IMG/VR virus record: IMGVR_UViG_3300025769_000128
Location: 1 to 58,346 of that record
From: a virus
Direction: 5' to 3' (one strand)
Length of the DNA stretch: 58,346 nt
Within the stretch, counting starts at the first letter, position 1. Every line of letters starts with the position of its first letter. The notes below the pieces were generated by a model. That model was not told the DNA's origin. It made no database searches and worked only from the letters and a program-made list of their open reading frames with translations. A program made the translations under genes and the position numbers. Shown here in pieces: positions 34,101 to 42,676 of the stretch.

Positions 34101-34628
34101 TAATACTGATACAGTATCTTCTTTATCATAATAACCTGTGTCAGCAATAGCTAAATCAATATTTATTTTTCTCGGTTGATTTCTATTATCTGTAAAGAAT
34201 AATATGTCTTCTAAAACATTAATACCAAGCATTGGATGTGTCTTAGAAAAATTTAAAAATCTACCACTAACCAACGTACTCGCTGTAGAAGAAACTTGAT
34301 CATACATACAGATATAATGGTTAGAAGTCGCAGGGGCAAAGTTTGATACTTGATCTACAGACGTATCATTCCAGTCTGTTATAAAAACAAAAAGTCTTTC
34401 ATTGGCCCTGTCAGCATAAAAACCAATAATATTAAGGTTTATACCAGTGACATTGAAATCAGTTATAGATACATTACCAGCAACGTTTTCTATTGATCCA
34501 GCATTTCCATTGGTAGAATCAGTAATAGAGACATTACGCGCTTCTATATACTCACCATTTTGTAGTAATCTTCTATCAATATCTTGATTCATCTTCCCTT
34601 TTAGGAAGATATTTTTTACCTCTGGCAT
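31101..34628 (-). CDS. muzzle-like tail protein, 1175 aa
   Basis: The N-terminus has NIFLKGKMNQDIDRRLLQNG then EYIEARNVSI, a signature I recognise from the muzzle or distal tail proteins of crAss-like and related podoviruses (P22 gp10-like role, closing the tail tube). Residues about 205-285 contain an inserted Gly-rich domain with GSGYAVGDTVTF that is also present in the neighbour at 35841-36863. A small 18-base tandem duplication inside that region (DGTILT twice) lengthens it by six residues. No enzymatic motif. Position after the ring proteins supports a tail role. Confidence 0.8.
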   Translation of the reverse strand: MPEVKNIFLKGKMNQDIDRRLLQNGEYIEARNVSITDSTNGNAGSIENVAGNVSITDFNVTGINLNIIGFYADRANERLFVFITDWNDTSVDQVSNFAPATSNHYICMYDQVSSTASTLVSGRFLNFSKTHPMLGINVLEDILFFTDNRNQPRKINIDLAIADTGYYDKEDTVSVLKYFPWNAPRLVKLTGNGDLLVNSELLITTNDTGMADGTYTNSGLGVSASSTSGSGTGATFDVTVLGGSVTEIKVNAVGSGYAVGDTVTFTSGLGAGTYTIVGTILTDGTILTENMNQDATMKDCVSENLPLTQVVTATAISTTQFTANYAINSNWVGSLLTTTRSGTNIITVEDGIYVTAVSGLTITHTNTTASGKTINTFDEVTIGANPYYDADFDGDVDFLSNKFVKFSYRFKFEDGEHSLIAPFSQAAFIPKQDGYFLDDTFPTDVTTEGSDENDAIRSTIIAFFENKVNCMDLVIDMPEGINNVEDLYNELKVEAIEIIYKQSDQTSLRVVDIIEKDNLVGITGTQYSFTYKSDSPIKTLPQDEITRAADKAPIKAQAQEVTGNRVIYGNYVARSARPKTLNYQLQVGEKNDIGVNNSLNKIEYPTHTLKQNRSYKVGVVLCDKFGRQSDVITSNNSTINNEYRGDIPLYDSSDIYSGDSLKIVFNSEIPSTINKLGYVGLYSDTNPTGWYSYKVVVQQQEQDYYNIYLPTVLNNYPKDGTEVLSENVAFVTLFSDNINKAPRDLREVGPQDIMYSSSVKMYPRVDNNVFSLTLAKNKQFFPDKLPDKLVRIGLRDDIGLDKDVDGTAYTDSPFYGIPDISQKGSNPFIGEVSTRKQIGNSGGYSSVTTNQVSYKQTRLNVYETTPFESQLDIYYETGTSGLISELNTFIANSASQYAAVSVGDFTFIGNEDDNPGSNLSTTFFPVNSAGVDISGTNMTGQIISVVNAIGIDVTSQFDLYRDGTTFDYNIRSAAGQYFVFDNASFNKNNYKFIIRFTDTTIDTVINDVIINFPNQLSNAKPTFVGSSPFAPSGTFLENTTDSSATNIQVLDGKNGTASTDPDSYKRQLYWTVDLVEFYWVGKPDGPEWTTYPNYAQYFRVFKDTFAQTHDQIAETLQYYNGLICLDVNVVSKRGWYEYERRTNTDFRVHLRLYDANGSGLRTTARVDFTLTRNDE
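33763..33798. repeat. 18-base perfect tandem duplication
   Basis: TCGGTTAGTATTGTACCA at 33763-33780 and again at 33781-33798. In frame, giving two DGTILT-type units. Confidence 0.9.
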
Positions 34629-34631
34629 AGA

Positions 34632-35834
34632 TTAGTGTTTTATCATCTTAGACTTATTTCTCATAACTTGAATGATCTCATCTTGCTTCAAGTTTTGAAG
34701 TCTAATCTTTGCATTTCTTAGTTTAGCAGATCTCTCTTGCTTTAATCTTCTTACTAAATATTCTGGTTGACCAGATCTAGTTGACACAATAGCATGTAAG
34801 ATATGTGCATACATTGCTTCCTCGGCCATTTTAGGCACCCTAGTGTCCATATCATAAGCCAAGCCATCTGATACATACTTAACAACAATTGTGTTGTTTA
34901 AAAGGTTGCTAGAAAAGTTCCAGCTATTTGTTCTACCATTTATTGTAAACCAACCATTTTGTTGTGTCCACTCTGGCCAAGCACCATATCTTCTTCCGTA
35001 GTAACCACCATAACCACCAACCCCATATCCATAACCATAACCCCACCAATCATATCCTTGGGTAGCTAGATTAGCATTGAATATACCTGTAATCTGGTTT
35101 GTATCGTTTGCCTTCCAATTAGTCTCTGTTACCGATGTTTCTTGTATATTTTTTCCATAATCATCTTGTACATAATCACCACTACTATCTTGCTGTGGAC
35201 TTTCATATGGATTAACTGTGAGATTATTTGCTGGATAAATTATATGTTGCACACCTAAATTATCAATAGCAGAAACTCTTACGTAGTTTACATAGTCTTG
35301 TGGAAGCGGAAAGCTTAAACTACTTGGCATTGAAAACTCTTGTGACTTAACGCTTTTCAATGTGTCATAACTAAATTCTTGCAAACCTCTTTTAGCGTGA
35401 AATATGACATCAGTTCTTTTTACACTTGGTACAAGTTTTCCAGCGCCTACATACGCAACTAAAAAGTTGTTTATAATATCACCTAGCTTGATAAAGGCAT
35501 ATCCACCATAGTTATCTTCAGCTGCTGTAATAAACAAAGCAACTCTCACAAGTATTGGGCCGGTGATTGCAACTGGCACTGAGTTTGTTCCAGATACAAT
35601 GGTTTTTGTTGTTCCAGTTTTTACCTCTGATGCAACCGTGACCCATGTTACACCGCTATCACTACTTGTTTGTAGATAATAGTTTTGCGGATATTCATTG
35701 GCAATACCATCAGTGAGATCTGTATTAAACGCTGTAGTAAATTCAGTTTGGCTTACTTGTACATCAAATACTTTTTGACCAATGTAATACTCTTCGTTAG
35801 TTTCGTTAATTAAGCCAGTTCCTGGAATTTCCAT
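34632..35834 (-). CDS. ring or connector protein of the tail, 400 aa
   Basis: A 400-residue protein with VIFHAKRGLQEFSYDTLKSV at about residues 149-168 and SLSFPLPQDYVNYVRVSAID at about 179-198, motifs I recognise from the crAss-like ring proteins between portal and muzzle. It contains a striking Gly/Tyr-rich insertion (GYGYGVGGYGGYYGRRYGAW) at about 269-288, probably an exposed flexible loop. The C-terminus is basic and helical. Role as a tail ring or head-tail connector is inferred. Confidence 0.8.
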   Translation of the reverse strand: MEIPGTGLINETNEEYYIGQKVFDVQVSQTEFTTAFNTDLTDGIANEYPQNYYLQTSSDSGVTWVTVASEVKTGTTKTIVSGTNSVPVAITGPILVRVALFITAAEDNYGGYAFIKLGDIINNFLVAYVGAGKLVPSVKRTDVIFHAKRGLQEFSYDTLKSVKSQEFSMPSSLSFPLPQDYVNYVRVSAIDNLGVQHIIYPANNLTVNPYESPQQDSSGDYVQDDYGKNIQETSVTETNWKANDTNQITGIFNANLATQGYDWWGYGYGYGVGGYGGYYGRRYGAWPEWTQQNGWFTINGRTNSWNFSSNLLNNTIVVKYVSDGLAYDMDTRVPKMAEEAMYAHILHAIVSTRSGQPEYLVRRLKQERSAKLRNAKIRLQNLKQDEIIQVMRNKSKMIKH

Positions 35835-35840
35835 ATCCTA

Positions 35841-36863
35841 TTATCTTTTTTCAGTTACTTCGTCTTTTTGCGCCTCATTAGCTGCGAATTGAATCACCTG
35901 TGGATCTCTAATAACAATGCCACAATATTTCAACACATTAATAATGAAATCATCTCTTTCTGAAACATGAAGTTCAACATTTGTAGATCCGTACGTACTA
36001 TTACCATTAAAGTTCGCAGCTGTTAGTGTTATTACTGGACCAGTACTACCGCCACCAACTTGTGCAGCATCAATTGTAATTACATCTCCTACAACATAAC
36101 CAGTTCCCGCTGTTGTTACATCTATTGTACATGTTGTTGCATTGGTTGCCGTAATACTCATAACAAGACCTGTTCCACTACCACCAGTGTATGATGGATT
36201 AGCATATGTACCTGCGGATCCACCAGCTAATGCTGTTGTGATTGAACCAGTAAGTGTGCTTGTGCCTGTGTTTAGTAAATTTGCACCATAGGTTGTTGAG
36301 TCATATACATATTGACCAAGACTACCTACACTATAACCCCAACGTACATCATCTGGCTTTTTTAAATAATCAACTGATAGACTGCTTGTTATGCTAGTAG
36401 GTCTAACGTACATTCTTTCGTTTTCATACAAATAAGAAGGAAAATCTAGTGTTGATGCTGTGAGTGGAGAGTTTTGTATATTATAAAACTCATTACGTTG
36501 TTGACGTTGTAATTCAACCACTTTGCTATTTAATCCAGTATAGGTAACAGCGCCTAGTCTATATAAATCTGTTGGAAGTGTAAAAAATGGAGTTGCTGGT
36601 GTTGTAGAGTTATCGTATGTTCCAGTTCCAAATCTTTTAAAAACAGATAGCTTCTCATCAACGTTCATAACGCGATCAGAATAATCCATATCTGTTTGTG
36701 GTACGCGTACAAGTTGGTTCAGATCGTCTGAATAATTTTCAAACATTTCTAGCTGAACCTGAGTGGCTAGTTTGTTAAACTCGTCAGGTGTAATATATCC
36801 TCGTTGCTCTTTATTTAGTATTGATAGTATAGTCTTGTAGACTTGATTAACATTTATCGCCAT
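35841..36863 (-). CDS. ring or head-tail connector protein, 340 aa
   Basis: The N-terminus has ILNKEQRGYITPDEFNKLAT at about residues 14-33, followed by QVQLEMFENY, a signature of crAss-like connector or ring proteins. Residues about 205-285 hold an inserted Gly-rich domain with GTGYVVGDVITI, the same module as in the 1175-residue muzzle-like protein. The C-terminus (VLKYCGIVIRDPQVIQFAAN) closes the fold. The insertion is in a position where smaller homologues would be expected to lack it. Confidence 0.8.
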   Translation of the reverse strand: MAINVNQVYKTILSILNKEQRGYITPDEFNKLATQVQLEMFENYSDDLNQLVRVPQTDMDYSDRVMNVDEKLSVFKRFGTGTYDNSTTPATPFFTLPTDLYRLGAVTYTGLNSKVVELQRQQRNEFYNIQNSPLTASTLDFPSYLYENERMYVRPTSITSSLSVDYLKKPDDVRWGYSVGSLGQYVYDSTTYGANLLNTGTSTLTGSITTALAGGSAGTYANPSYTGGSGTGLVMSITATNATTCTIDVTTAGTGYVVGDVITIDAAQVGGGSTGPVITLTAANFNGNSTYGSTNVELHVSERDDFIINVLKYCGIVIRDPQVIQFAANEAQKDEVTEKR

Positions 36864-36890
36864 AGTTTATTTATTATTTATAGAAGCTAA

Positions 36891-36907
36891 GCCACCTTAA
36901 AGGTGGC
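36891..36907 (-). terminator. hairpin GCCACC/GGTGGC
   Basis: A perfect stem of 7-8 bp with a tiny AT loop between the genes at 36935-37828 and 35841-36863. No T run follows on the minus strand, so it is a weak terminator, an mRNA-stabilising hairpin or a processing site rather than a full stop. Confidence 0.45.
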
Positions 36908-36934
36908 CTAACTACTATAAAGTATAATCACATA

Positions 36935-37828
36935 TTATGAGAGTTTTTTCTCAATGTTTGAGAAAACCTCCATGCCCTCATCTGTCTTAAAGAATGATGC
37001 CATTGCAGAATATGGATGCTCATCAAATGGAACAGTAATTAGTTTTCTATCACTGCTTCCCCAGGTAAATGTTCTTTGATCTGCGGACAATTTGATAATA
37101 CCTGCTTCTGTAGCTTTTACAGCAACATTTCTGAGATGCACATTTTCGTCATTTGCTAGATCCATAAACAAAATTGGATTTTTCTTAGCAAAAATGAAAA
37201 GATCTCGCTTAAGTTCAGATGAACTCATTGTTGATACTTTAGATCCAATCTCAGCTCTTAATATAGCTTCTGCCATTTCAATATCCATTTGTTTGGCAGC
37301 AGCCATTGCTTCAAATTCAATCTCCATAAAATCAAGTTCATCATTTGCTTCGCCAACTGGATCAAATTCTGCGTAAACTTTATTTTTCATTGGATGATAA
37401 AGCGAAAGAAGCTTTTGCAATGCTTGATTTTGTCTAGAAACACTAAGTGCACCATTCTCAAAAATAACACTAAGTGCACCATTCTCAAAAATAATATGAG
37501 CAAGTGTTGCTTCTCCAACTTGTTCATCAACAAAAGGAGACTTTTGATTAGATGCGTATCTAATTTCTTTTTGTTCACCAGCAGCTTCATCAAAGTAAAG
37601 AAGAGGTTTTCTTCTTGTATGTCTACTTGGAATTGAATAGCTTAAGGGTGATTTACCATTCAACAAATAATATGAGCGATCTTTAATTTCCCACTCATTA
37701 TTAGTTTTTTTAGGTTGTTCAGTAATAACTTTTGGTGCAATTACTGGTTCTTGAATTGTAACACCGTCTTTTGGCGTTGGTTGTTTTGCGGCTGGTTTTT
37801 TAGTTGCCGCTGTTTTCTTTTGTTCCAT
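36935..37828 (-). CDS. conserved structural protein after the capsid gene, 297 aa
   Basis: A 297-residue protein with a Lys/Pro/Ala-rich N-terminal tail (residues 1-45) and a mixed helical body. Residues about 112-129 are two copies of IFENGALSV from a 27-base tandem duplication. It lies immediately downstream of the capsid terminator and upstream of the ring genes, suggesting a head or connector component. No family name can be assigned confidently. Confidence 0.75.
   Translation of the reverse strand: MEQKKTAATKKPAAKQPTPKDGVTIQEPVIAPKVITEQPKKTNNEWEIKDRSYYLLNGKSPLSYSIPSRHTRRKPLLYFDEAAGEQKEIRYASNQKSPFVDEQVGEATLAHIIFENGALSVIFENGALSVSRQNQALQKLLSLYHPMKNKVYAEFDPVGEANDELDFMEIEFEAMAAAKQMDIEMAEAILRAEIGSKVSTMSSSELKRDLFIFAKKNPILFMDLANDENVHLRNVAVKATEAGIIKLSADQRTFTWGSSDRKLITVPFDEHPYSAMASFFKTDEGMEVFSNIEKKLS
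37441..37494. repeat. 27-base perfect tandem duplication
   Basis: Copy 1 is 37441-37467 and copy 2 is 37468-37494, in frame in the overlying gene. Confidence 0.95.
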
Positions 37829-37850
37829 AATATAATATAATTAAATAAAT

Positions 37851-37890
37851 AAAAAAGAAACTTGAGGCCGCGTATTGCGACCCCAAGTTT
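37851..37890 (-). terminator. strong rho-independent terminator after the capsid operon
   Basis: On the minus strand AAACTTGGGGTCGC pairs with GCGGCCTCAAGTTT (14 bp, two G-U) around loop AATAC, followed by CTTTTTTA. It follows the stop codon of the gene at 37899-38177 and would make the capsid gene the end of its own highly transcribed unit. Confidence 0.9.
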
Positions 37891-37898
37891 TATAATAA

Positions 37899-38177
37899 TT
37901 AAGCAAGCGTGGTGAATGTATCGTTATAAGGATATTCAATCAAACCTTTTGCATCTGTCCCTGCATTGAGTGACAAAGTAATAAGATTTGTAAATCTTCC
38001 TTCAAGAGCTAATTCAGCAGCTGCGTCAGCAAGTGTGATACCAACTGTAATTGTATCGCCACTAAGATAAGTGAATACAATATTATTGCTACCATTGCTT
38101 GCCACATATTTAATCAAACCTTCAACTGGAATAATTCCAATATTGTCTGTATTATAAGTAATCTTAATCGGTTGCAT
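37899..38177 (-). CDS. small structural protein next to the capsid gene, 92 aa
   Basis: A 92-residue beta-rich protein (MQPIKITYNTDNIGIIPVEG ... TFTTLA), placed between the major capsid protein and a strong terminator. Small genes directly following the capsid gene often encode decoration or cement proteins. Its Thr/Gly/Ile-rich composition fits. No direct homology is recognised. Confidence 0.7.
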   Translation of the reverse strand: MQPIKITYNTDNIGIIPVEGLIKYVASNGSNNIVFTYLSGDTITVGITLADAAAELALEGRFTNLITLSLNAGTDAKGLIEYPYNDTFTTLA

Positions 38178-38203
38178 TTTTTATATATTTTTAAAATTAA
38201 TAA

Positions 38204-39610
38204 TTAAGATGCCTTAAACAATACGAAGTTGTTCGCAGCTTGAGTTACCAAACAACGCTCAGACAAGAAGTTAACTTGCATCACGTCATCTCCACTGGTG
38301 TAAACACCACCAACTGATCCAGTCAACCAAGTCTTGATTCTTCTATCATCAGTCTCAGAAGCACGATAACGTACGTGTAAGAATGGACGACGAATGTTAG
38401 TACCAAGCATTTGATCATAAACAGTTGAAGTACCAGCAGGAACAAGTACTCCTTCGATGTCTGTAATCATACCTCTAGTTGAAGCATCGTTCAAGTATTT
38501 CCAATCAGTCTTATAGAAATCATAAGAACCTCTACGGAAACCAGAGAATCCAAGATTCAACGCCATTTCTTCGCTATTTTCAAATACTCCGTAAGAAGAT
38601 CCGCCAGAGTAAGCGCTATTAACGAAAGAAAGCATGTCATCAAAGTCAAGAGAAACCTCACGATTCAAGAAAAGCATGTTTTCTTCAATAGATCCTTCTT
38701 TGTCAAGACGCTGAAGAATAGTATCAAAATCAGAAAGGCCAGTTGCTCCAGTGAAGTTAGTGAAAACGTTACCACGACTTTCAACCGCAGCGAAAAGACC
38801 TTCAGTACCTTCGATATTAATACTTGCAAGGTTAGCGTTATTAGCAGTTTCGCCTTCAACTACAGCCATTTCAAGATAATCTTGGTAGCGAAGTCTTGCT
38901 TCTCCTTCACCCTTAAGATACCAAAGGTATCCAGAGGTTCCAGACTCGTCAGTTACTTCAACCCAACCAATTTGAGAAGCATCAGAACCAGTTACTTCAT
39001 AGAAGTCCTTGATAATGATAGGCTTGTTGCTGTATTGAGTAAAAGAAGGATAAACTGATCCTGCCATTGCTGAAGATCCTTTAATGAACTCAGATCCGTA
39101 AACAAATACATTTACGTCATCAGTAGCGGTTCCACCAAAACCAGTCCAAGAAGTACCAGCATAGTTATAACAGCTAAATGTTTGACCAGAAACAGCAGTA
39201 ACATATGCTTTTGCTGTTGCGTTAGTTGTTGCATCCTCAATTAAAATTGTATTACCAACTCTAATAACATTAGCAAGATCAGTACCAAGTGTAATAACAC
39301 CAAGTGCCGCGGTTGTATTCATAGTAACTTCTTGGTTTGCAGTAGCGCTATCGCGGTATGCAATGTGAAGTCTGTTTTGTTCTGACCAAACAACTTGATC
39401 AGAAGTCATAGGCATTTCTGCTCCAACCATACGGAGGAAACCAGAAACGGTGCGGTTGCCATAACGCTCAGCCTCAGCTTCGTAAATCTCTGGGAGATAC
39501 TGCTGAGAGAAGTCATTACCAGCTCCGCTAGTAAAATCAATATAATTCGTAGTTGACAAAGTTTTACTTTGAGTTGGCAACAACGAATAATTTGCAGGTG
39601 TAAGTGCCAT
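38204..39610 (-). CDS. major capsid protein, 468 aa
   Basis: A HK97-fold-type capsid candidate with crAss-like features: SGFLRMVGAEMPMTSDQVVW at about residues 56-75 then SEQNRLHIAY, a central strand-rich domain (GNTILIEDATT) and a C-terminal part with RPFLHVRYRASET. It lies just after the scaffold-like gene, before the terminator, and is preceded by portal and terminase. Length and position are as expected for this phage group. Confidence 0.9.
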   Translation of the reverse strand: MALTPANYSLLPTQSKTLSTTNYIDFTSGAGNDFSQQYLPEIYEAEAERYGNRTVSGFLRMVGAEMPMTSDQVVWSEQNRLHIAYRDSATANQEVTMNTTAALGVITLGTDLANVIRVGNTILIEDATTNATAKAYVTAVSGQTFSCYNYAGTSWTGFGGTATDDVNVFVYGSEFIKGSSAMAGSVYPSFTQYSNKPIIIKDFYEVTGSDASQIGWVEVTDESGTSGYLWYLKGEGEARLRYQDYLEMAVVEGETANNANLASINIEGTEGLFAAVESRGNVFTNFTGATGLSDFDTILQRLDKEGSIEENMLFLNREVSLDFDDMLSFVNSAYSGGSSYGVFENSEEMALNLGFSGFRRGSYDFYKTDWKYLNDASTRGMITDIEGVLVPAGTSTVYDQMLGTNIRRPFLHVRYRASETDDRRIKTWLTGSVGGVYTSGDDVMQVNFLSERCLVTQAANNFVLFKAS

Positions 39611-39629
39611 TTTAATTTAGTTTTTAAGT

Positions 39630-40778
39630 TTAAGCTTTACGCTTGATTTTTAATTTAGAACTATCCACACCATTTACAGCTTTAACTTTTAATCCATTTA
39701 CGAAAACATTTTCAGGTGAATTGCGGCCAGGTTCATTTGAAATATTCTTAGAAGATCTTTCAATATCCTTAACTGCATCTGCCTTACCTTGCTCGTAAAA
39801 ATGATTTGCAATCGCAATCGTATCTATATTTGATGCGGCATACAAAGCCTTGTGATATTCATTCATGCTTTTAACAGAACCGTTACCGTCAAGAAACTTT
39901 CCTAACACGTTGTTAACTTCTGATTGAACATCTGCAACGCTTGATGGATCTTTAAGACCATACCTAAATTTCTTTTCACCAATCTTGAAATCAAAACCTT
40001 TGAAATCATTAGTGAAAAATTTCTTAGTACGCTCTTTAAATCCTTCATTGCGCTTAAGACTTTCTTCTTTTTCTTGGTTATAGCGATTAAAAAACTCCAT
40101 TGCTTTTTTCTGCTCATTAGACATGGTTGGTCTACTTTTAATTTCTTCATAATACTTGACCTTCAAGTTATCAAGAAATTTACGTGCTTTAGCAATTTCT
40201 TCTTTCTTCGCTAATTTCTTTCGTTTGACATCTCTGTCATCATCAATATCTTCATCATAAGCAAAGTTTTCTTCAATAAGGAAGTTTACTTCATCATAAT
40301 CAAGATGTGATTTAGTATTTTTATAATACTCTCTAAGTAGAGTATCTTCATCTATATTAGAGTAATCTGCATTTAGCCGTACATAATCTTCAATTGTTCC
40401 ACCAGTATCATTAATAAAGTCAACTAGTTTTTCAATGTTTTCAGGAAGATTAATTTGTGGCGCTACGGGTTCTTCAACTGTTTCTTGTGCGGGTTCTTTT
40501 TCTTCATCTTGAACCTCCATAATAATAGGAGCTTCTTCTGCTTGCTTTACTTCTTCAACTTTTTCTTCGTTTCCTTCTCCCACTTCTTGCAATCCCATTT
40601 GGGTTTCTTCCCCGCTTTGATCGCTTTGCTGTGTGCTGCCCAACACGCTTTTCTCTGTGCTTTGTTCTTGAACGGCATCTTCTTCTTCTTTTACAGGTTT
40701 TTCTCGTAAATCAACTTTAATAACATCATCTTCTCGTTTTTCTTTAAAATCGCGAAGATCTACTTTAACATCTGACAT
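39630..40778 (-). CDS. scaffold-like capsid assembly protein, 382 aa
   Basis: A very charged, Glu/Lys-rich protein with an acidic, disordered N-terminal half (residues 1-130) and helical C-terminal part (DFKGFDFKIGEKKFRYGLKD near 255-274). It lies directly upstream of the capsid gene and downstream of the portal, the standard place for a scaffold protein that shapes the procapsid and is later removed. No protease is seen nearby. Assignment rests on position and composition. Confidence 0.7.
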   Translation of the reverse strand: MSDVKVDLRDFKEKREDDVIKVDLREKPVKEEEDAVQEQSTEKSVLGSTQQSDQSGEETQMGLQEVGEGNEEKVEEVKQAEEAPIIMEVQDEEKEPAQETVEEPVAPQINLPENIEKLVDFINDTGGTIEDYVRLNADYSNIDEDTLLREYYKNTKSHLDYDEVNFLIEENFAYDEDIDDDRDVKRKKLAKKEEIAKARKFLDNLKVKYYEEIKSRPTMSNEQKKAMEFFNRYNQEKEESLKRNEGFKERTKKFFTNDFKGFDFKIGEKKFRYGLKDPSSVADVQSEVNNVLGKFLDGNGSVKSMNEYHKALYAASNIDTIAIANHFYEQGKADAVKDIERSSKNISNEPGRNSPENVFVNGLKVKAVNGVDSSKLKIKRKA

Positions 40779-40810
40779 AATAATATAATATATAATTAGT
40801 TAATAAAAAA

Positions 40811-42508
40811 TTATCTTGGTTCAAACTGCTCCAAACCAAAACCACCTAAAGTATCTTGTCCTGCAGACTCAAAGTTTTTAGGTAATGTATTGTTTTTTCT
40901 TTGATCAATCAATTCGCTTTGTTGAGTTGCTTGAAGTTTTGTTCTTTTATCTTTTCTATCTTCTTTAGTATTTTCTACACTCATTTTAGCATTTGCTTGC
41001 ATTTGTGCTAGCTGCATATTAAAGTCAAACTCCACCTGCATCAACTCTCTTTTAATATTAGCCTCTTCTCTAAGTCTTTGTATTTCAAATTGTGACTTAG
41101 CCTGCTCAATACTAACTTTTTCCTGAGTAAGAGCTTGCTGCTTTTGTACTTCTGCCATAGCCGCTTTCTCACTTGCCTCAGCATTTGCCTGAGCTTGCAT
41201 TTGAATATTTTGCTGTTGCATTTGTTGCTCGCGCTGTAGTTTCTTCTTGCGCTTTTGCTTTAGCATTTCATTAGCAAGTTTGATATTATGTATTTCTCTA
41301 ATATCAATAGCATCCTCTAAGTCAATACCACCAGATTGAAGTGCGATTTGAATGTTTTGCTCTAGTTGTGCTTTATCCTCATCTTCTGGCTCTAATTGCA
41401 AATAAATACCAAAGTCATGAAGATGAACATCTTGCATTTCTTCTAATGTTGATACATTGTACGAAGATATTGCATTTTCAAGTGCATTTTTAGTTAAAGC
41501 AAATTCTAACGAATCAGATATTCTCAATGAAACGTTTTCGCATGTTCTAGCGATCAAATAAAGACTAGCTTGTAGTGTGTGTCTAGTTGCAACATTCGAC
41601 GCGTTAGCGGCCAACTTCTGTAGTCCTACGAGCATATCCTCTTTAGGCATGCTACCATCGCGAGCTTCATTAAGACCAGTTGCGTCTCTAATTAGTTGCA
41701 AATAATACTGGTATGTATTAATTAAAGAACCAATTTTTGCTTGACCATTAGATGATTGAAGCTCTTGTACTGGTACTTTACCTCTATTAATATCGCCGTC
41801 TTGCGTTAATGATCTACCAATTATACTACCAGTTTGGAAATACATATTAAGCGCCTCTTGCGGACTATATGCAGTTCCATTACCAAGATCAACCTCAGCT
41901 AAGCCATCTACATCTAAAAATACACCGTCTGGTACAACTTTAGATAATACTTGCTGAATTTTAAGATTAGTAATATTAATCATATCAGCAAAACCAGTAA
42001 TTCTATTTACTGTAGAATCGATGCGACCTTTATACATTCTTGGCGCTGATATTGCATAGTTCATATTGACCTTTGTCAAATCAGCTTTAGGTCTTGTCAT
42101 GTTTTTTGCTAGTCCCCAATCTAGCATTTTTTCATAACCTAAAATCTTTGCTCCACTATAGAGTGTCTCGATTGATCGTGATACTCTTCTAAAGGTATCG
42201 TTTTCTGGTGGATTAAATGTATCGTCTTTTTCAATGGCTTTCTCCAAACCATAACCACCCTGCTTTAATTTAAATACTTGGTTTGAATATGTTTTATATT
42301 CAAAAAACAATACAGCAACAACATCGTCGCTATATTCTTGCCATCCCATCAAGTATTGATTAGTACCTTGATAGTTTTGTATTTCAATTAAGTCTTCATC
42401 TGATAAATATGGAAATTGCTTTTTAACCTCTGATAGGTGCATAAGCTTAACCTCTCCAACATAATAAAGATCTTCAAAATTAGGATCTTCTGTATATGAC
42501 CAAACCAT
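40811..42508 (-). CDS. portal protein, C-terminal part (frame split), 565 aa
   Basis: The C-terminal 546 or so residues of the portal. It has the loop-and-helix region with NTYQYYLQLIRDATGLNEAR and a long Gln/Glu-rich coiled-coil C-terminus (residues 395-520). The nominal start at 42508 (MVWSYTEDPNFEDLY) repeats the end of the upstream fragment. Removing one copy of the 113-base duplication joins the two into one frame of about 801 residues. The portal forms the dodecameric ring through which DNA is packed. Confidence 0.85.
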   Translation of the reverse strand: MVWSYTEDPNFEDLYYVGEVKLMHLSEVKKQFPYLSDEDLIEIQNYQGTNQYLMGWQEYSDDVVAVLFFEYKTYSNQVFKLKQGGYGLEKAIEKDDTFNPPENDTFRRVSRSIETLYSGAKILGYEKMLDWGLAKNMTRPKADLTKVNMNYAISAPRMYKGRIDSTVNRITGFADMINITNLKIQQVLSKVVPDGVFLDVDGLAEVDLGNGTAYSPQEALNMYFQTGSIIGRSLTQDGDINRGKVPVQELQSSNGQAKIGSLINTYQYYLQLIRDATGLNEARDGSMPKEDMLVGLQKLAANASNVATRHTLQASLYLIARTCENVSLRISDSLEFALTKNALENAISSYNVSTLEEMQDVHLHDFGIYLQLEPEDEDKAQLEQNIQIALQSGGIDLEDAIDIREIHNIKLANEMLKQKRKKKLQREQQMQQQNIQMQAQANAEASEKAAMAEVQKQQALTQEKVSIEQAKSQFEIQRLREEANIKRELMQVEFDFNMQLAQMQANAKMSVENTKEDRKDKRTKLQATQQSELIDQRKNNTLPKNFESAGQDTLGGFGLEQFEPR

Positions 42509-42676
42509 TTTAGCTGGATCACAATATTTTATTTCAATACCACTTGCTTTTGTCCATTGTGTTCCTCTCCAACATAATAAAGATCTTCAAAATTAGGATC
42601 TTCTGTATATGACCAAACCATTTTAGCTGGATCACAATATTTTATTTCAATACCACTTGCTTTTGTCCATTGTGTT
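42451..42676. repeat. 113-base perfect tandem duplication in the portal gene
   Basis: Copy 1 is 42451-42563 and copy 2 is 42564-42676. The length is not a multiple of three, so the portal frame is broken. Confidence 0.97.
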
